The notes: generated from the letters alone by a model not told the origin. Counted from the first letter of the stretch, positions 1 to 8,780 are shown. The stretch: 33,457 nucleotides of DNA from Chitinophagaceae bacterium (GCA_004028765.1 SAIX01000007.1:1-33457), one strand, 5' to 3'. Program-made: numbers and translations.

Positions 1-34
1 TTTAATAATGAATACAAGGGCGATTTGAGAACTG

Positions 35-56
35 TTTTCATTTTTGAAAATGAAAA
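35..56. repeat. 22-bp palindrome followed by a T-run
   Basis: Arms 35-44 (ttttcatttt) and 47-56 (aaaatgaaaa) are perfectly complementary around a 2-bp centre. A run of seven T's follows at 61-67 on the plus strand. It could be the terminator of a plus-strand gene ending left of the window, or an operator. The 2-nt centre means an RNA hairpin would have to open some pairs to form a loop. Confidence 0.4.
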
Positions 57-260
57 TGCTCTTTTTTTATTCCGAGGGAAAAACGCAAAAATCTCATATA
101 ACTAGCCGACGTTTTAGTGTTCAGTTCATTTACGGATTTTCCGAATAATGCGACCCAGTGGTTTAGTATTCGATAATTTCAATCTTCATATTGTTCTTTT
201 TTGTTTCGCCTATGGGAAACAAATGAAAATATTAGTCACCAAACAACATAGGCGATGGGT

Positions 261-291
261 TGCAAAAAATCCCGCCCATCACTGAGCGGGA
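261..291 (-). terminator. Rho-independent terminator of the outer-membrane protein gene
   Basis: Read on the minus strand, TCCCGC (286-291) pairs with GCGGGA (270-275) around a 10-nt loop. Six T's follow directly. It lies 26 bp past the stop of the minus-strand gene ending at 317. Confidence 0.75.
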
Positions 292-316
292 CCATACGCA
301 CATGAAAAACAAAAAA

Positions 317-3142
317 TTAGTTACCACCCAAAGTGCGGATCATCACACGCGGGCCCTGGGCCGTATTGCCTGCCTTGTTTAAACTGAATGTAAAACTTAA
401 CAGGAAATAACGCTGCAATACATTGTACCGGGTATCTTCCAGGTAGTTGGCATTTGCATTGCGGCTAAGGCCCTGGTTCTGGTTCAGCAGGTCAAAGCCG
501 GTTAATTTAACTTCGGCCCGTTTGTTCTTTAAAAAACTTTTTGCTATGGAAGCATTCCAGTAACCGATGGTGGTATTAAACCCATCGGCCCGGCCGGAAT
601 TGATCGTATAATTGAAATTATTGTTGAAAACGATACCCCATGGCAGGTAATTTGTCATTTCAAAACCATATACCTGCTGCAGGTAATTGCTGTTCAGCTG
701 CGGTTGTAATGAATATTTTGCCTTGCTGATGTTCAGCCTGCCGCTCGCGAGGATATCGATTTTTCCATCGAGCGAAAAATTATAATTCAGGTTGGGGCCG
801 ATGCTCATATTATCAATTGCATTCTGTACCCCGTTTACAAAAGTGATATTATGCATGATATTTGAGCCGATACCCATATCCACCCTTGATTTGATCTTCT
901 TCAGCGGGAAGCCTGCATTTACCTGCCCGAAAACAAAATAGGTCCCATCTGCATTCACAGGCATCGATGTCCTGGCACCGGTGGCACCATTCACGATATC
1001 CGAATTTACAATAGCATTAGTGGTTTTACTGGCAGAGATAAAAGCGAAAAGGTTTCGCTGCGTATAAATATTGGCCGAGAAAAAATTGAGCGTAACACTT
1101 TGCACATAACTTCTTTTCAGGTTGGGGTTACCGGTATAGGTATTCAGCGGGTCGCTGATATCCGTAACAGGCTGCAACTGCAAAGTGCTTGGCTGCGTGG
1201 TGGAAGTATTGTAACTGAAACTAAGTGTTTTGGTGCTGTGAAAACGGTATTGCAAGTTGGCATTGGGCAATACATCCGTAAACTGCTGGCGTATCACATT
1301 ACCGGTTGTATTATTGGTACTGTAGAGGTTGGCGGACTGCAGCGAACTTCCCACAGTGAAATTGAATTTCTTCTGGTTCGACCTGAAATTGAGGCTGCCT
1401 CCGGCATAATTGTATTCACTTTTAAAATCGTTGCTCAGCAAAGTATTGAACTGGTCATATTTGCCGCTGGCAGATGCATAATCATAGGTATTGCGTTTGC
1501 TGTCGCCCACACTGGTATTGTAATAACCGCCGATCTCAAGCAGGGATTTTTTACCGATCGGTTCTGTATAGATCAGGTTGCCACCAAAACTCCTGGTCAC
1601 CGATTCGCGGCGGTTGCGCTGGTTGGTGATGGAATCTTTCAAAGCAATACCCGATGCATAAAAAGTATTTTTGGTGTACAGCGACCCATCCTGGCGGCTG
1701 TCGTTATAAGCCAGGCTGATGGTGCTTGATATCGTCCTCCCTTTTTTTGCAAACCGTTTTCTCAACAATGCCGTACCGCCAAAATTAAAAGCTTCCGAAT
1801 GTGTGGCATTATTGGTGAGACCCTCATTCAGTTTCACACCCTTGCCATCCTGGGAAACATAGTTACTCGCTGTAACTGCATCCGATTGCTGCGTGGTAAA
1901 CTGCGGGGTGAATTTAACCGAATGAAAACTATCGATTTTACTGTCTACCATCATATTCAGCCTTTGTTGTTTGCTGATACGGTTGGTGCTGTTATTAGAG
2001 ATATAATCAAACTGGTTACCGGGTAATAAATTCTGACGGAAAGTATTCCGATCGGTGCTGAGGTCGATATTGCTCCCCATAAAACTGGTGTTTACATCTG
2101 TTTTCTTGTTCCAGGTATCATTAAAATTGATACCGCCTGCAAATGTTTTGGCAACACCCTGCTGGTTTGCGCCCTGGCCGGTAACAGGAAGGCCATTATC
2201 ATCTGGTCCGCCTGTTCGGATATTGATGCCCCCGCCATTGCGCATGCCCCTTGATAGCTCACCGGTAAAATTCAATACGTCTGTAATGGAGAAACCTTGT
2301 TTGTTGGTGTTGTTGCCCATGCCGATGGCAGACAACTGCTGATCGCCGTTGAATTTATTGATATTGGTTTGCCCGTCATAGCGCTGATCGGTTCCTGTGC
2401 CGGCGGATACTTTTCCGAACAAAGCATGGTTACGGTCTTTCTTCAGTTTCAGGTTGATCGCTTTTTCGCTCTGCCCGTCGTCCACGCCCGTAAATTCAGC
2501 ACGGTCGCTTTTTTTGTCGAATACCTGTACTTTGTCAACTGCATCGGCATCGAGGTTTTTGGTGGCCATTCTCGGGTCGCCCGTAAAAAATTCTTTTCCG
2601 TTCACGAGCACACGGTTTATTTTTTGCCCGTTCAATCGCACGGTGCCATCATTATCGATCGTGATACCCGGTAATTTTTTCAGCAGGTCTTCCACCACAG
2701 CATTGGGTTGTGTTTTAAAATTTTCGGTATTGAATTCAACCGTATCGTTGTTGATGGTAACCGGTGCCCGGCGTGCAGTTACGGTTACATCACCGGCGCT
2801 TTGAATATCTTTCATGTTGATATTACCGAGGTTGATCTCTTCGCCTTCACCGGCAATCTCCAGCGAACGCCATACAGGCAGATAGCCAACATAGGAAGCA
2901 GATAAAAGGTATTTGCCTTTGGTCAGTGCGTTCAAGCGGAATTTCCCGGTTGAGTCGGCACGCGTAAACGTAACCAGGGTGGAGTCTTTGCTGTTCACCA
3001 CCGAAACAGTGGCATAAGCGAGGCCTTTGTGAGAAATGGTATCATATACAACGCCCTTAACAGCGGCAGGTGTTCTTTGCCCGTAAGTAGTGGCGCCGAT
3101 GAGTAAAATAATAAGCAGGGTAAATATCCGGTACATAGCCAT
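317..3142 (-). CDS. Outer-membrane beta-barrel protein (TonB-receptor-like, OMP_b-brl_3 type)
   Basis: Predicted outer-membrane protein of about 941 residues. The chosen start (3142; 3136 is equally possible) gives a signal peptide MAMYRIFTLLIILLIGATTYGQ-like leader. The longer open frame to 3247 is rejected because it would begin inside the upstream terminator. After the signal comes a carboxypeptidase-regulatory-like fold (VKGVVYD...GKFRLNALTKGKYLLSASYVGY). A plug-like segment follows (NAVVEDLLKKLPGI, then RVLVNGKEFF and DPRMATKNL), then a long Asn/Ser/Thr-rich beta-strand region to the C-terminus. The family is known in Bacteroidetes as outer-membrane beta-barrel proteins related to TonB-dependent receptors; the cargo is unknown. 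It is clearly paralogous to the protein at 13999-16857, sharing the plug and the FDDG/VDDG...KKD region. It has its own promoter-like box and terminator, so it is probably monocistronic. Confidence 0.85.
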   Translation of the reverse strand: MAMYRIFTLLIILLIGATTYGQRTPAAVKGVVYDTISHKGLAYATVSVVNSKDSTLVTFTRADSTGKFRLNALTKGKYLLSASYVGYLPVWRSLEIAGEGEEINLGNINMKDIQSAGDVTVTARRAPVTINNDTVEFNTENFKTQPNAVVEDLLKKLPGITIDNDGTVRLNGQKINRVLVNGKEFFTGDPRMATKNLDADAVDKVQVFDKKSDRAEFTGVDDGQSEKAINLKLKKDRNHALFGKVSAGTGTDQRYDGQTNINKFNGDQQLSAIGMGNNTNKQGFSITDVLNFTGELSRGMRNGGGINIRTGGPDDNGLPVTGQGANQQGVAKTFAGGINFNDTWNKKTDVNTSFMGSNIDLSTDRNTFRQNLLPGNQFDYISNNSTNRISKQQRLNMMVDSKIDSFHSVKFTPQFTTQQSDAVTASNYVSQDGKGVKLNEGLTNNATHSEAFNFGGTALLRKRFAKKGRTISSTISLAYNDSRQDGSLYTKNTFYASGIALKDSITNQRNRRESVTRSFGGNLIYTEPIGKKSLLEIGGYYNTSVGDSKRNTYDYASASGKYDQFNTLLSNDFKSEYNYAGGSLNFRSNQKKFNFTVGSSLQSANLYSTNNTTGNVIRQQFTDVLPNANLQYRFHSTKTLSFSYNTSTTQPSTLQLQPVTDISDPLNTYTGNPNLKRSYVQSVTLNFFSANIYTQRNLFAFISASKTTNAIVNSDIVNGATGARTSMPVNADGTYFVFGQVNAGFPLKKIKSRVDMGIGSNIMHNITFVNGVQNAIDNMSIGPNLNYNFSLDGKIDILASGRLNISKAKYSLQPQLNSNYLQQVYGFEMTNYLPWGIVFNNNFNYTINSGRADGFNTTIGYWNASIAKSFLKNKRAEVKLTGFDLLNQNQGLSRNANANYLEDTRYNVLQRYFLLSFTFSLNKAGNTAQGPRVMIRTLGGN

Positions 3143-3157
3143 TCGTTTTTTGATGGC

Positions 3158-3165
3158 CAAAATTA
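3158..3165 (-). promoter_or_regulatory. -7 promoter box (TAATTTTG) for the outer-membrane protein
   Basis: TAATTTTG on the minus strand matches the Bacteroidetes -7 consensus TAnnTTTG. It lies 16-22 bp before the two candidate ATGs at 3142 and 3136. A TTTG lies about 14 bp upstream, closer than the usual -33 spacing. It supports the internal starts over the one at 3247. Confidence 0.4.
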
Positions 3166-3230
3166 TGCGGCCCCGGAAACAAATGCGGTTAATAAACTTT
3201 AGGGAAAGGTTAATGAAAGTTAATGCGTGA

Positions 3231-3289
3231 TAAAATAAAAAAGTCATTCCGGGTAAAAGGATCGTTGATCGCTTATGCCGGAATGACTT
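3231..3289 (-). terminator. Strong rho-independent terminator after the FKBP gene
   Basis: A perfect 12-bp inverted repeat (3241-3252 with 3278-3289, arm aagtcattccgg) with a 25-nt loop. On the minus strand it is followed by TTTTTTATTTT-like sequence. It lies 17 bp past the FKBP stop and closes that transcript. Confidence 0.85.
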
Positions 3290-3305
3290 CCTGTTCTGTT
3301 ATCAC

Positions 3306-4043
3306 TTAGTTTTCTATACCCAGCAGTTCCACTTCGAATATCAAAGTAGCGCCCGGACCGATATTGGGCGGGCCGTTATCGCCATAAGCAAGATCGGATG
3401 GGATATAAAGTTTCCATTTGCTGCCTACCGTCATCAGTTGCAAGGCCTCCTGCCAGCCACGGATCACATTACCCAGCGGGAAAGTGATCGGTTCGCCCCT
3501 GTCTACCGAACTGTCGAATTTGGTTCCATTGATCAGTGTTCCGGTATAATGGCATTTTACCTTACTGTTGATGGTGGGTTTTGTGTTATCGGTTCCTGCT
3601 TTGATCACTTCATACTGCAAACCGCTGGGCAGTGTTACCACACCCGCACGTTTGCCATTCTGCGCAAGAAAAGCCTGTCCTTCTTTTTTAGATACGAGCG
3701 CCTTAGCTTCATCTTCTTTTTGCTTTTTGGCATTTACTTCCTGCTGAAACTTACCAAAGCATTTTGCAATGGCTTCATCATTCAGCGCAGCGGTTTTATT
3801 GGTCCTGAAATCAGTCATGGCTTTATCAAACAATTGCATGTTCAGGTTTTCAAAACCCTGTGATTTCAGGCTTTGCGCAATGCGAAGGCCAACGGCATAA
3901 CTGATGCTGTCGGTATTGTTTTTAAAAGTAACCGCAGCCGTAGCAGTTTTTACAGCACCGGTTTTTGGCGCCGGTTTTTTTACCTGTGAAAACCCGGCAA
4001 TACTGCAGGCAAATAAAGTAATAAGAAGAAAGGAACGTATCAT
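3306..4043 (-). CDS. FKBP-type peptidyl-prolyl cis-trans isomerase, exported (Mip/FkpA-like)
   Basis: 245 residues. An N-terminal signal peptide (MIRSFLLITLFACSIAGFSQ) directs export, presumably to the periplasm. Residues about 45-120 form the helical dimerisation region typical of FkpA/Mip (SISYAVGLRIAQSLKSQG, then the Lys/Glu-rich helix around AKKQKEDEAKALV). Residues about 155-245 are the FKBP domain, with VKCHYTGTLINGTKFDSS, GWQEALQLM and IPSDLAYGDNGPP. Role known for the family: prolyl isomerase/chaperone for envelope proteins. It starts 53 bp after argH ends, in the same direction, and a -7-like box (TTTCTTTG, 4060-4067) sits in that gap. It may therefore be read both from the arg operon and alone. 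Confidence 0.93.
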   Translation of the reverse strand: MIRSFLLITLFACSIAGFSQVKKPAPKTGAVKTATAAVTFKNNTDSISYAVGLRIAQSLKSQGFENLNMQLFDKAMTDFRTNKTAALNDEAIAKCFGKFQQEVNAKKQKEDEAKALVSKKEGQAFLAQNGKRAGVVTLPSGLQYEVIKAGTDNTKPTINSKVKCHYTGTLINGTKFDSSVDRGEPITFPLGNVIRGWQEALQLMTVGSKWKLYIPSDLAYGDNGPPNIGPGATLIFEVELLGIEN

Positions 4044-4096
4044 CTGTTTGGTTTTAAGTTTTCAAAGAAACAATTTTTTCCGGACCGGTAACCAGC

Positions 4097-5431
4097 TTAC
4101 TGAAGCAATTGGGCGATCGCAGTTTTTACTTTTTCGAATCCGAAACCGGAAAGGGTTTGCTGCATCATATCCCGGATCTTATCGTTACATAAATTGCCGA
4201 TACTTCCTTCATGGGAATGGTTTACCTCCGTGCTGTACTTGAATAAACCCTGTTCGATAGCCATACCGATATTTTTATAGGCATCCCTGAAAGGAACCCC
4301 CTGTAATACCAGTTTATTCACTTCTTCCACGCTGAAAACATATTTGTATTTTTCATCGCTCAGGATATTTTCTTTGATGCGGATATTCGACAGCATCAGT
4401 TGCACCATCGTCAAACAATCTTTCAGGGTCTGGAATGCGGGAAAGATATGTTCTTTCAATAACTGCAGGTCGCGGTGATATCCTGATGGCAGGTTACTGG
4501 TCATCATCAATATCTCATTCGGCAATGCCTTTAACCGGTTACAATAAGAACGTACCAGTTCAAATACATCCGGGTTTTTCTTATGCGGCATAATGCTGGA
4601 GCCGGTAGTGAGTTCGGGCGGGAAACTGATAAAATCAAAATTCTGGTTCAGGTACAAACAGGCATCCATGCTTAATCTCGATAAAGTATCTGCAAGGTTT
4701 GTCATCGCCATCGCCGTAATACGTTCTGCCTTGCCCCTACCCATTTGTGCATATACCACATTATAATTGAGATCAGAAAAACCAAGCAGTTCCGTGGTAA
4801 GCGTGCGGTTAATGGGGAAAGAAGATCCATAACCTGCGGCCGATCCCAAAGGATTTTTATTCACCACCTGGTAAGCCGCCTGCAGGGTGATGATATCATC
4901 CACCATACTTTCCGCATAAGCGCCAAACCACAACCCGAAAGAAGAAGGCATGGCGAGCTGCAGGTGTGTATAGCCGGGAAAAAGCTGTTGTTTGTATTTT
5001 TCGCTCTGCTGCAGCAATAATTCAAAAACAGGTTGCGCTGCATTAACCAGTTGTTCAATTTCATTGCGCAGAAATAATTTCACATCAACAAGTACCTGGT
5101 CGTTGCGGCTGCGGGCAGAATGGATTTTTTTCCCGGTATCTCCCAGCTTTTGTGTGAGCAGCAGCTCTACCTGTGAGTGAACATCTTCAATCCCTTCTTC
5201 GATTTTAAATGCAGAGCGATCAATATCCCGATAGATATCCTGTAATTCTTTTACCAGCGCCTGCTTTTCCTCTTCGCGGAGCAGCCCTACAGATGCAAGC
5301 ATTTTTGCATGTGCGATGGAGCCCAGCACATCAAAAGGTGCCAGCATCAGGTCAAATTCCTTATCCCTGCCAACGGTGAATTTCTCGACAAGCTGAGAAG
5401 TATCCGTATTGTCTTTACTCCATAATTTCAT
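4097..5431 (-). CDS. argH: Argininosuccinate lyase
   Basis: 444 residues, normal length for the fumarase/aspartase superfamily enzyme that splits argininosuccinate into arginine and fumarate, the last step of the pathway. The family signature GSSIMPHKKNPD is seen near residue 280, and HSARSRNDQV near residue 105 is the conserved substrate-binding segment. Its ATG overlaps the argE stop by 4 bp (ATGA), so the two are likely translationally coupled. It is the last enzyme gene of the arg operon; the FKBP gene follows. Confidence 0.96.
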   Translation of the reverse strand: MKLWSKDNTDTSQLVEKFTVGRDKEFDLMLAPFDVLGSIAHAKMLASVGLLREEEKQALVKELQDIYRDIDRSAFKIEEGIEDVHSQVELLLTQKLGDTGKKIHSARSRNDQVLVDVKLFLRNEIEQLVNAAQPVFELLLQQSEKYKQQLFPGYTHLQLAMPSSFGLWFGAYAESMVDDIITLQAAYQVVNKNPLGSAAGYGSSFPINRTLTTELLGFSDLNYNVVYAQMGRGKAERITAMAMTNLADTLSRLSMDACLYLNQNFDFISFPPELTTGSSIMPHKKNPDVFELVRSYCNRLKALPNEILMMTSNLPSGYHRDLQLLKEHIFPAFQTLKDCLTMVQLMLSNIRIKENILSDEKYKYVFSVEEVNKLVLQGVPFRDAYKNIGMAIEQGLFKYSTEVNHSHEGSIGNLCNDKIRDMMQQTLSGFGFEKVKTAIAQLLQ

Positions 5432-6519
5432 ATTCCTTTGTTTGGGTTAAGCAATACCTGGTTTAACAGATCGATGTATAACCGGATGCCTTCGTGAATT
5501 TCGTCAATAAAAATGAATTCATCCGCTGTATGACTGCGCGCACTGTCGCCGGGGCCTATTTTCAATGTCGGAAAAGGCATCAGTGCCTTATCGCTGGTTG
5601 TGGGTGATCCATAATAAGACCTGTTTAAAGCCAGGCCGGCTTTTACCAGCGGGTGATCCATTGGGATGGAGGTGGAACGCATCCGCAGGCTTCTGGGTGT
5701 TACTTCACTTTTTACGTTTGTTCGGATAATGTCAAGCACTTCCTCAAAACTGTACAATTCATTTACCCGCACATCTACTACAAAACGGCAAACAGGCGGT
5801 ACCACGTTGTGCGCTTTGTTTTCTGTTTCAATCACCGTTACCGACATCTTTATTTTTCCCAGCAGCGGAGATATTTTTTCAAATTCAAAATTCCGGAACC
5901 ATTGGATATCGCCGATTGCTTTGTACAAAGCATTCTCACCTTCTTCGCGCGCAGCGTGACCTGCTTTTCCGGTCGCTACGCCATCGAGTACCAGCAATCC
6001 TCGTTCAGCAATGGCCATATTCATCAAAGTGGGTTCACCGACAATGCCGCAGCTGACCGGTGGGAGTTCATTCAATAAAATTTCGATACCGTTCTTCCCG
6101 GATATTTCCTCCTCTGCAGTTGCAGCAAAAACAAGGTTATAGCTGAGATCTTTCCTTTCATAATAATACAGGAACACTGACAGCAATGCCACGAGACATC
6201 CGCCGGCATCGTTGCTGCCAAGGCCATATAATTTCCCATCTGTTATTTCAGGTGCAAACGGGTCTTTTGTGTAAGCCTTATTGGGTTTAACCGTATCGTG
6301 GTGTGAGTTGAGCAACAATGTGGGTTTTGCGGGATCAAAATATTGATTGATGACCCATACATTATTCAGGTAGCGTTTAACCGGAATGCTTTTCCCGGTT
6401 AAAAAATCAGCCAGTATCGTTGCGGTGGCATCTTCTTCCTTACTGAAAGAAGGCGTTGCGATCAGTTGTTGTAAAAGGGTAACTGCATTGCCGTACAGTA
6501 CCGATATTTCCTCATTCAT
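5428..6519 (-). CDS. argE: M20 deacylase: N-acylcitrulline/N-acylornithine deacylase
   Basis: 363 residues, M20 metallopeptidase family (ArgE/DapE/Lys-K group). Metal ligands are recognisable: NSHHDTVKP (about 71-79), GSNDAGG (101-107), and the catalytic/metal Glu pair in TAEEEISG (134-141). In an operon with an N-acylornithine carbamoyltransferase, the expected substrate is N-acetyl- or N-succinyl-citrulline, released as citrulline for ArgG. The annotation 'acetylornithine deacetylase' would therefore be misleading. It overlaps argB by 8 bp upstream and argH by 4 bp downstream. The exact acyl group cannot be read from this sequence. Confidence 0.9.
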   Translation of the reverse strand: MNEEISVLYGNAVTLLQQLIATPSFSKEEDATATILADFLTGKSIPVKRYLNNVWVINQYFDPAKPTLLLNSHHDTVKPNKAYTKDPFAPEITDGKLYGLGSNDAGGCLVALLSVFLYYYERKDLSYNLVFAATAEEEISGKNGIEILLNELPPVSCGIVGEPTLMNMAIAERGLLVLDGVATGKAGHAAREEGENALYKAIGDIQWFRNFEFEKISPLLGKIKMSVTVIETENKAHNVVPPVCRFVVDVRVNELYSFEEVLDIIRTNVKSEVTPRSLRMRSTSIPMDHPLVKAGLALNRSYYGSPTTSDKALMPFPTLKIGPGDSARSHTADEFIFIDEIHEGIRLYIDLLNQVLLNPNKGI

Positions 6520-7297
6520 ATAAAAGGGTTGTGCCGGCTTCGCCGGAGATTAGTTGATGTAATGTTTCTGCTTTCCCGATGATCACTTTTCCAACACCTT
6601 TCTGCAGGGCAGCAAAGGCATTGTCGAGTTTTGGCAACATCCCCGCGAAAATGCGTTCTGCTGCCTTCAGCTCCGCATAATACACAGGGGTCAGTTTGGG
6701 GATCACAGAATTTTCATCATTCACATCCAGCAGCACACCATTTTTTTCGAATGAATAAATGAGGCTAACATGATAGTGGGCGCTCAGCGCAGTGGCAATC
6801 TCCTGCGCAATGGTGTCTGCATTGGTATTTAAAAGGGTTCCTTTTTTATCGTGTGTGATGGGGGCAGCTACCACGGCAAGGTTCTGCCCGAGAAGGGAAT
6901 GCAGCAAAGCCGTATTCACCTGGTCGATATCACCTACATATCCATAATCGATCGTGGCATGCTGCCGTTTGTGGGCGAGGATGAGGTTACCATCCGCACC
7001 GGTTAAGCCGATGGCATTGCAACCATTCATCTGCAGTTGTGCAACCATATTTTTATTGATGGCCCCGGCATAAACCATGGTAACGATTTTGAGTGTTTCT
7101 GCATCGGTGATCCTTCTTCCATCCACCATCTGCTGCTGTACACCCATTTTATCGGCCAGCCTGGTAGCGAGTTTGCCACCACCATGGATCAGTATTTTTT
7201 TTCCGGGAACATTTGCAAACGACTGGAGAAAAGAAGCCAGCTTCACATCATCATCGATGATATTGCCTCCGATCTTTATGACGTTTACTGTTTCCAC
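6512..7297 (-). CDS. argB: N-acylglutamate kinase
   Basis: 261 residues, amino-acid kinase fold. The N-terminal phosphate-binding KIGGNIID (8-15) and HGGGK (39-43) are present, and GLTGADGNLI and NADTIAQEIA match acetylglutamate kinases. It phosphorylates the gamma-carboxylate of N-acylglutamate, usually the step under feedback control. It lacks the N-terminal helix extension seen in many arginine-inhibited hexameric enzymes, so feedback inhibition through that route is not expected (inference). It starts 12 bp after argF' and overlaps argE by 8 bp. Confidence 0.94.
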   Translation of the reverse strand: METVNVIKIGGNIIDDDVKLASFLQSFANVPGKKILIHGGGKLATRLADKMGVQQQMVDGRRITDAETLKIVTMVYAGAINKNMVAQLQMNGCNAIGLTGADGNLILAHKRQHATIDYGYVGDIDQVNTALLHSLLGQNLAVVAAPITHDKKGTLLNTNADTIAQEIATALSAHYHVSLIYSFEKNGVLLDVNDENSVIPKLTPVYYAELKAAERIFAGMLPKLDNAFAALQKGVGKVIIGKAETLHQLISGEAGTTLLYE

Positions 7298-7309
7298 AAT
7301 CTGTCTTGT

Positions 7310-8272
7310 CTATTTATTTTTTATGATTTCTGAAAGAACCGCCTGTGCTGCCCATACCCGGTTACCGGCCTGGCGGGTCACGAGGCTGTGCGCACTATCA
7401 AGCACTTCATCGCTCAGTTCCACATTTCTTCTTACAGGCAAACAATGCATTACCCTCGCATTGCGGGTGGTTTTCAGTTTTTCCTCTGTCAGCATCCACT
7501 CCGGGTCGTTCTCATATACTTTACCGTAATCGGTAAATGTGCTCCAGTTTTTCACATATACAAAATCAGCCCCTTCCAGTGCCGCATCCTGGTCGTGGGT
7601 AATCGTGGCACCTTGGGTGAATTGCTCTGCCAGTTCATAATCCTGCGGGTGGGTGATCACGAAATCGGCTTCGCCCCAGGCGTTGATCCATTGCGCAAAA
7701 CTATTGGCCACACATTGCGGAAGCGGTTTGATATGCGGTGCCCAGCTCAATACGATCCTGGGTTTACCGGCAACAGGATTCATCCGGAGGCTTTCGGTGA
7801 TCGTGATCACATCTGTAAGCGATTGCAATGGATGCAGGGTGGCGCTTTCGAGACTAACCACGGGCACGCCGGCATATTTGATAAACTGGTTGATGAACAT
7901 TTCACTGTAATCGTCATCCCGGTTTTTCAGCGAAGGGAACGTGCGGATACAGAGTATATCGAAATACTGGCCCAGTATCGGTGCGGCATCTTTTACATGC
8001 TCCACCGTATTGCCGCTCATGATGGCCCCTTCTTCAAATTCCAGTGCCCATCCTTCTTTGTCAACATTGAATACGATCGCTTCCATCCCGAGGTTTTTTG
8101 CGGCGATCTGGGTGCTCAACCTGGTGCGCAGACTTGGGTTCAAAAACAATAACCCGATCCGTTTATCCGCACCCAGCTGTTTATCTGAAAGCGGATTGCT
8201 TTTATAGGCCAGGGCTTTTGCAGCCAGGGCGTTGATGTCGGTTACATCGTTTACTGAGATGAATTGTTTCAT
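7310..8272 (-). CDS. argF': N-acylornithine carbamoyltransferase, probably N-succinylornithine type
   Basis: 320 residues, aspartate/ornithine carbamoyltransferase superfamily. The carbamoyl-phosphate loop is NPSLRTRLST (45-54), HPLQSL is the second phosphate/carbonyl motif, and HCLPVRRN is the HCLP motif. The ornithine-binding SMG motif of ordinary ArgF is absent. That combination is typical of the N-acetyl-/N-succinyl-ornithine enzymes of Xanthomonas and Bacteroides. At the residue that separates the two activities (Glu92 in the acetyl enzyme, Pro90 in the B. fragilis succinyl enzyme) this protein has Val90, in SGNTVEH. From what I recall of published mutagenesis, Val at that site in the acetyl enzyme gives succinylornithine activity. 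It is separated from argD by the inserted four-helix-bundle element and is 12 bp from argB. Confidence 0.92.
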   Translation of the reverse strand: MKQFISVNDVTDINALAAKALAYKSNPLSDKQLGADKRIGLLFLNPSLRTRLSTQIAAKNLGMEAIVFNVDKEGWALEFEEGAIMSGNTVEHVKDAAPILGQYFDILCIRTFPSLKNRDDDYSEMFINQFIKYAGVPVVSLESATLHPLQSLTDVITITESLRMNPVAGKPRIVLSWAPHIKPLPQCVANSFAQWINAWGEADFVITHPQDYELAEQFTQGATITHDQDAALEGADFVYVKNWSTFTDYGKVYENDPEWMLTEEKLKTTRNARVMHCLPVRRNVELSDEVLDSAHSLVTRQAGNRVWAAQAVLSEIIKNK

Positions 8273-8281
8273 TTTATATAA

Positions 8282-8304
8282 GCTGAACGCATAACGCTTA
8301 ACGC
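8282..8304. repeat. Left terminal inverted repeat
   Basis: 23 bp beginning gctgaacgcataacgc. Its reverse complement matches 8781-8803 at 22 of 23 positions. A more degenerate direct copy starts at 8365, 83 bp on, with the sequence after it (tttagtaatt) also repeated at 8315 and 8398. Confidence 0.75.
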
Positions 8305-8314
8305 GGAACGCCTG

Positions 8315-8362
8315 TTTAGTAATTTTATATCAGACAGTTTTATTAAGGTTTTTCATTTTTTT
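8315..8362 (-). pseudogene. Degenerate copy of the 3' end of the four-helix-bundle gene
   Basis: Minus-strand sequence here resembles the last ten or so codons of the gene at 8406-8765 plus its trailer: the shared core aaaact.tc, then aattactaaa. The copy is offset by 83 bp and its reading frame is broken. It is a remnant, not a gene. Confidence 0.5.
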
Positions 8363-8405
8363 ACGCTGAATGCATAATTCCTAATGGGAAACGTTTATTT
8401 AGTAA

Positions 8406-8765
8406 TTATTGAATACGGATAGTTTTAATCAGATTAATGAGTTTGGCTTTTACTTCGTTAACCATTTCAAGAACCGCTCCATACCTTTCTTTATCAATAT
8501 ATTCAAGATCCATCGCCAGCAATAAACAATATTCTGTTTCCTGAGAGGAGGCAAGTGACGTATCAAGAAAATGGGCAAAATCTTTGTCTGTGTTTCTACC
8601 ACAACCTTCTACTATATTCAAAGGTACCGAGTATGCCGCTCTCCGTAATTGCCTGCCTAATTCGAACTGTTCCTCTTTCGGAAAACAGGGTATGATCACT
8701 TTATATATATGAAGTGTCAGCAGATGCGCTTTTTGCCAAACCTCATATTTACGGTAATCCCTCAT
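8406..8765 (-). CDS. Four-helix-bundle protein (S23/IVS-encoded family)
   Basis: 119 residues, mostly helical. It begins MRDYRKYEVWQKAH and has the family pattern F/W-x-KAH, then LGRQLRRAAYSVPLNIVEGCGR and an ExxxCLLLAMDLEYI helix near the C-terminus. The family was first named for proteins encoded in 23S rRNA intervening sequences, and it includes the Avd accessory protein of diversity-generating retroelements. Members bind nucleic acid in known cases, but the function of stand-alone copies is unknown. It sits in the middle of an arginine operon, on the same strand, inside a pair of 23-bp inverted repeats. Degenerate copies of both gene ends lie outside them. It has no logical link to arginine synthesis and looks like the cargo or engine of a small mobile element. 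Confidence 0.9.
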   Translation of the reverse strand: MRDYRKYEVWQKAHLLTLHIYKVIIPCFPKEEQFELGRQLRRAAYSVPLNIVEGCGRNTDKDFAHFLDTSLASSQETEYCLLLAMDLEYIDKERYGAVLEMVNEVKAKLINLIKTIRIQ

Positions 8766-8780
8766 ATTTACTCCAATCAG

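Larger units (their letters stand above)
1..316. other. Non-coding left edge
   Basis: No convincing gene is seen in the first 316 bases. The stretch is AT-rich and holds a perfect 10+10 bp palindrome (35-56), a looser inverted pair (206-214 with 247-255), and the minus-strand terminator of the next gene (261-291). Any gene to the left lies outside the window. Confidence 0.6.

Noticed and set aside
206..255. Inverted pair tcgcctatg / cataggcga
   Set aside because: Arms are short, the loop is 32 nt and no T-run follows; chance is likely in this AT-rich stretch.
1100..2905. Several open frames antisense to the first outer-membrane gene (e.g. 1100-1729, 2297-2674)
   Set aside because: They mirror the codon pattern of a well-supported gene, lack family features and have no promoter or spacing of their own.
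3143..3247. Longer N-terminus for the first outer-membrane protein (ATG at 3247)
   Set aside because: The extension would begin inside the FKBP terminator and would bury the signal peptide; the -7 box at 3158-3165 also lies within it.
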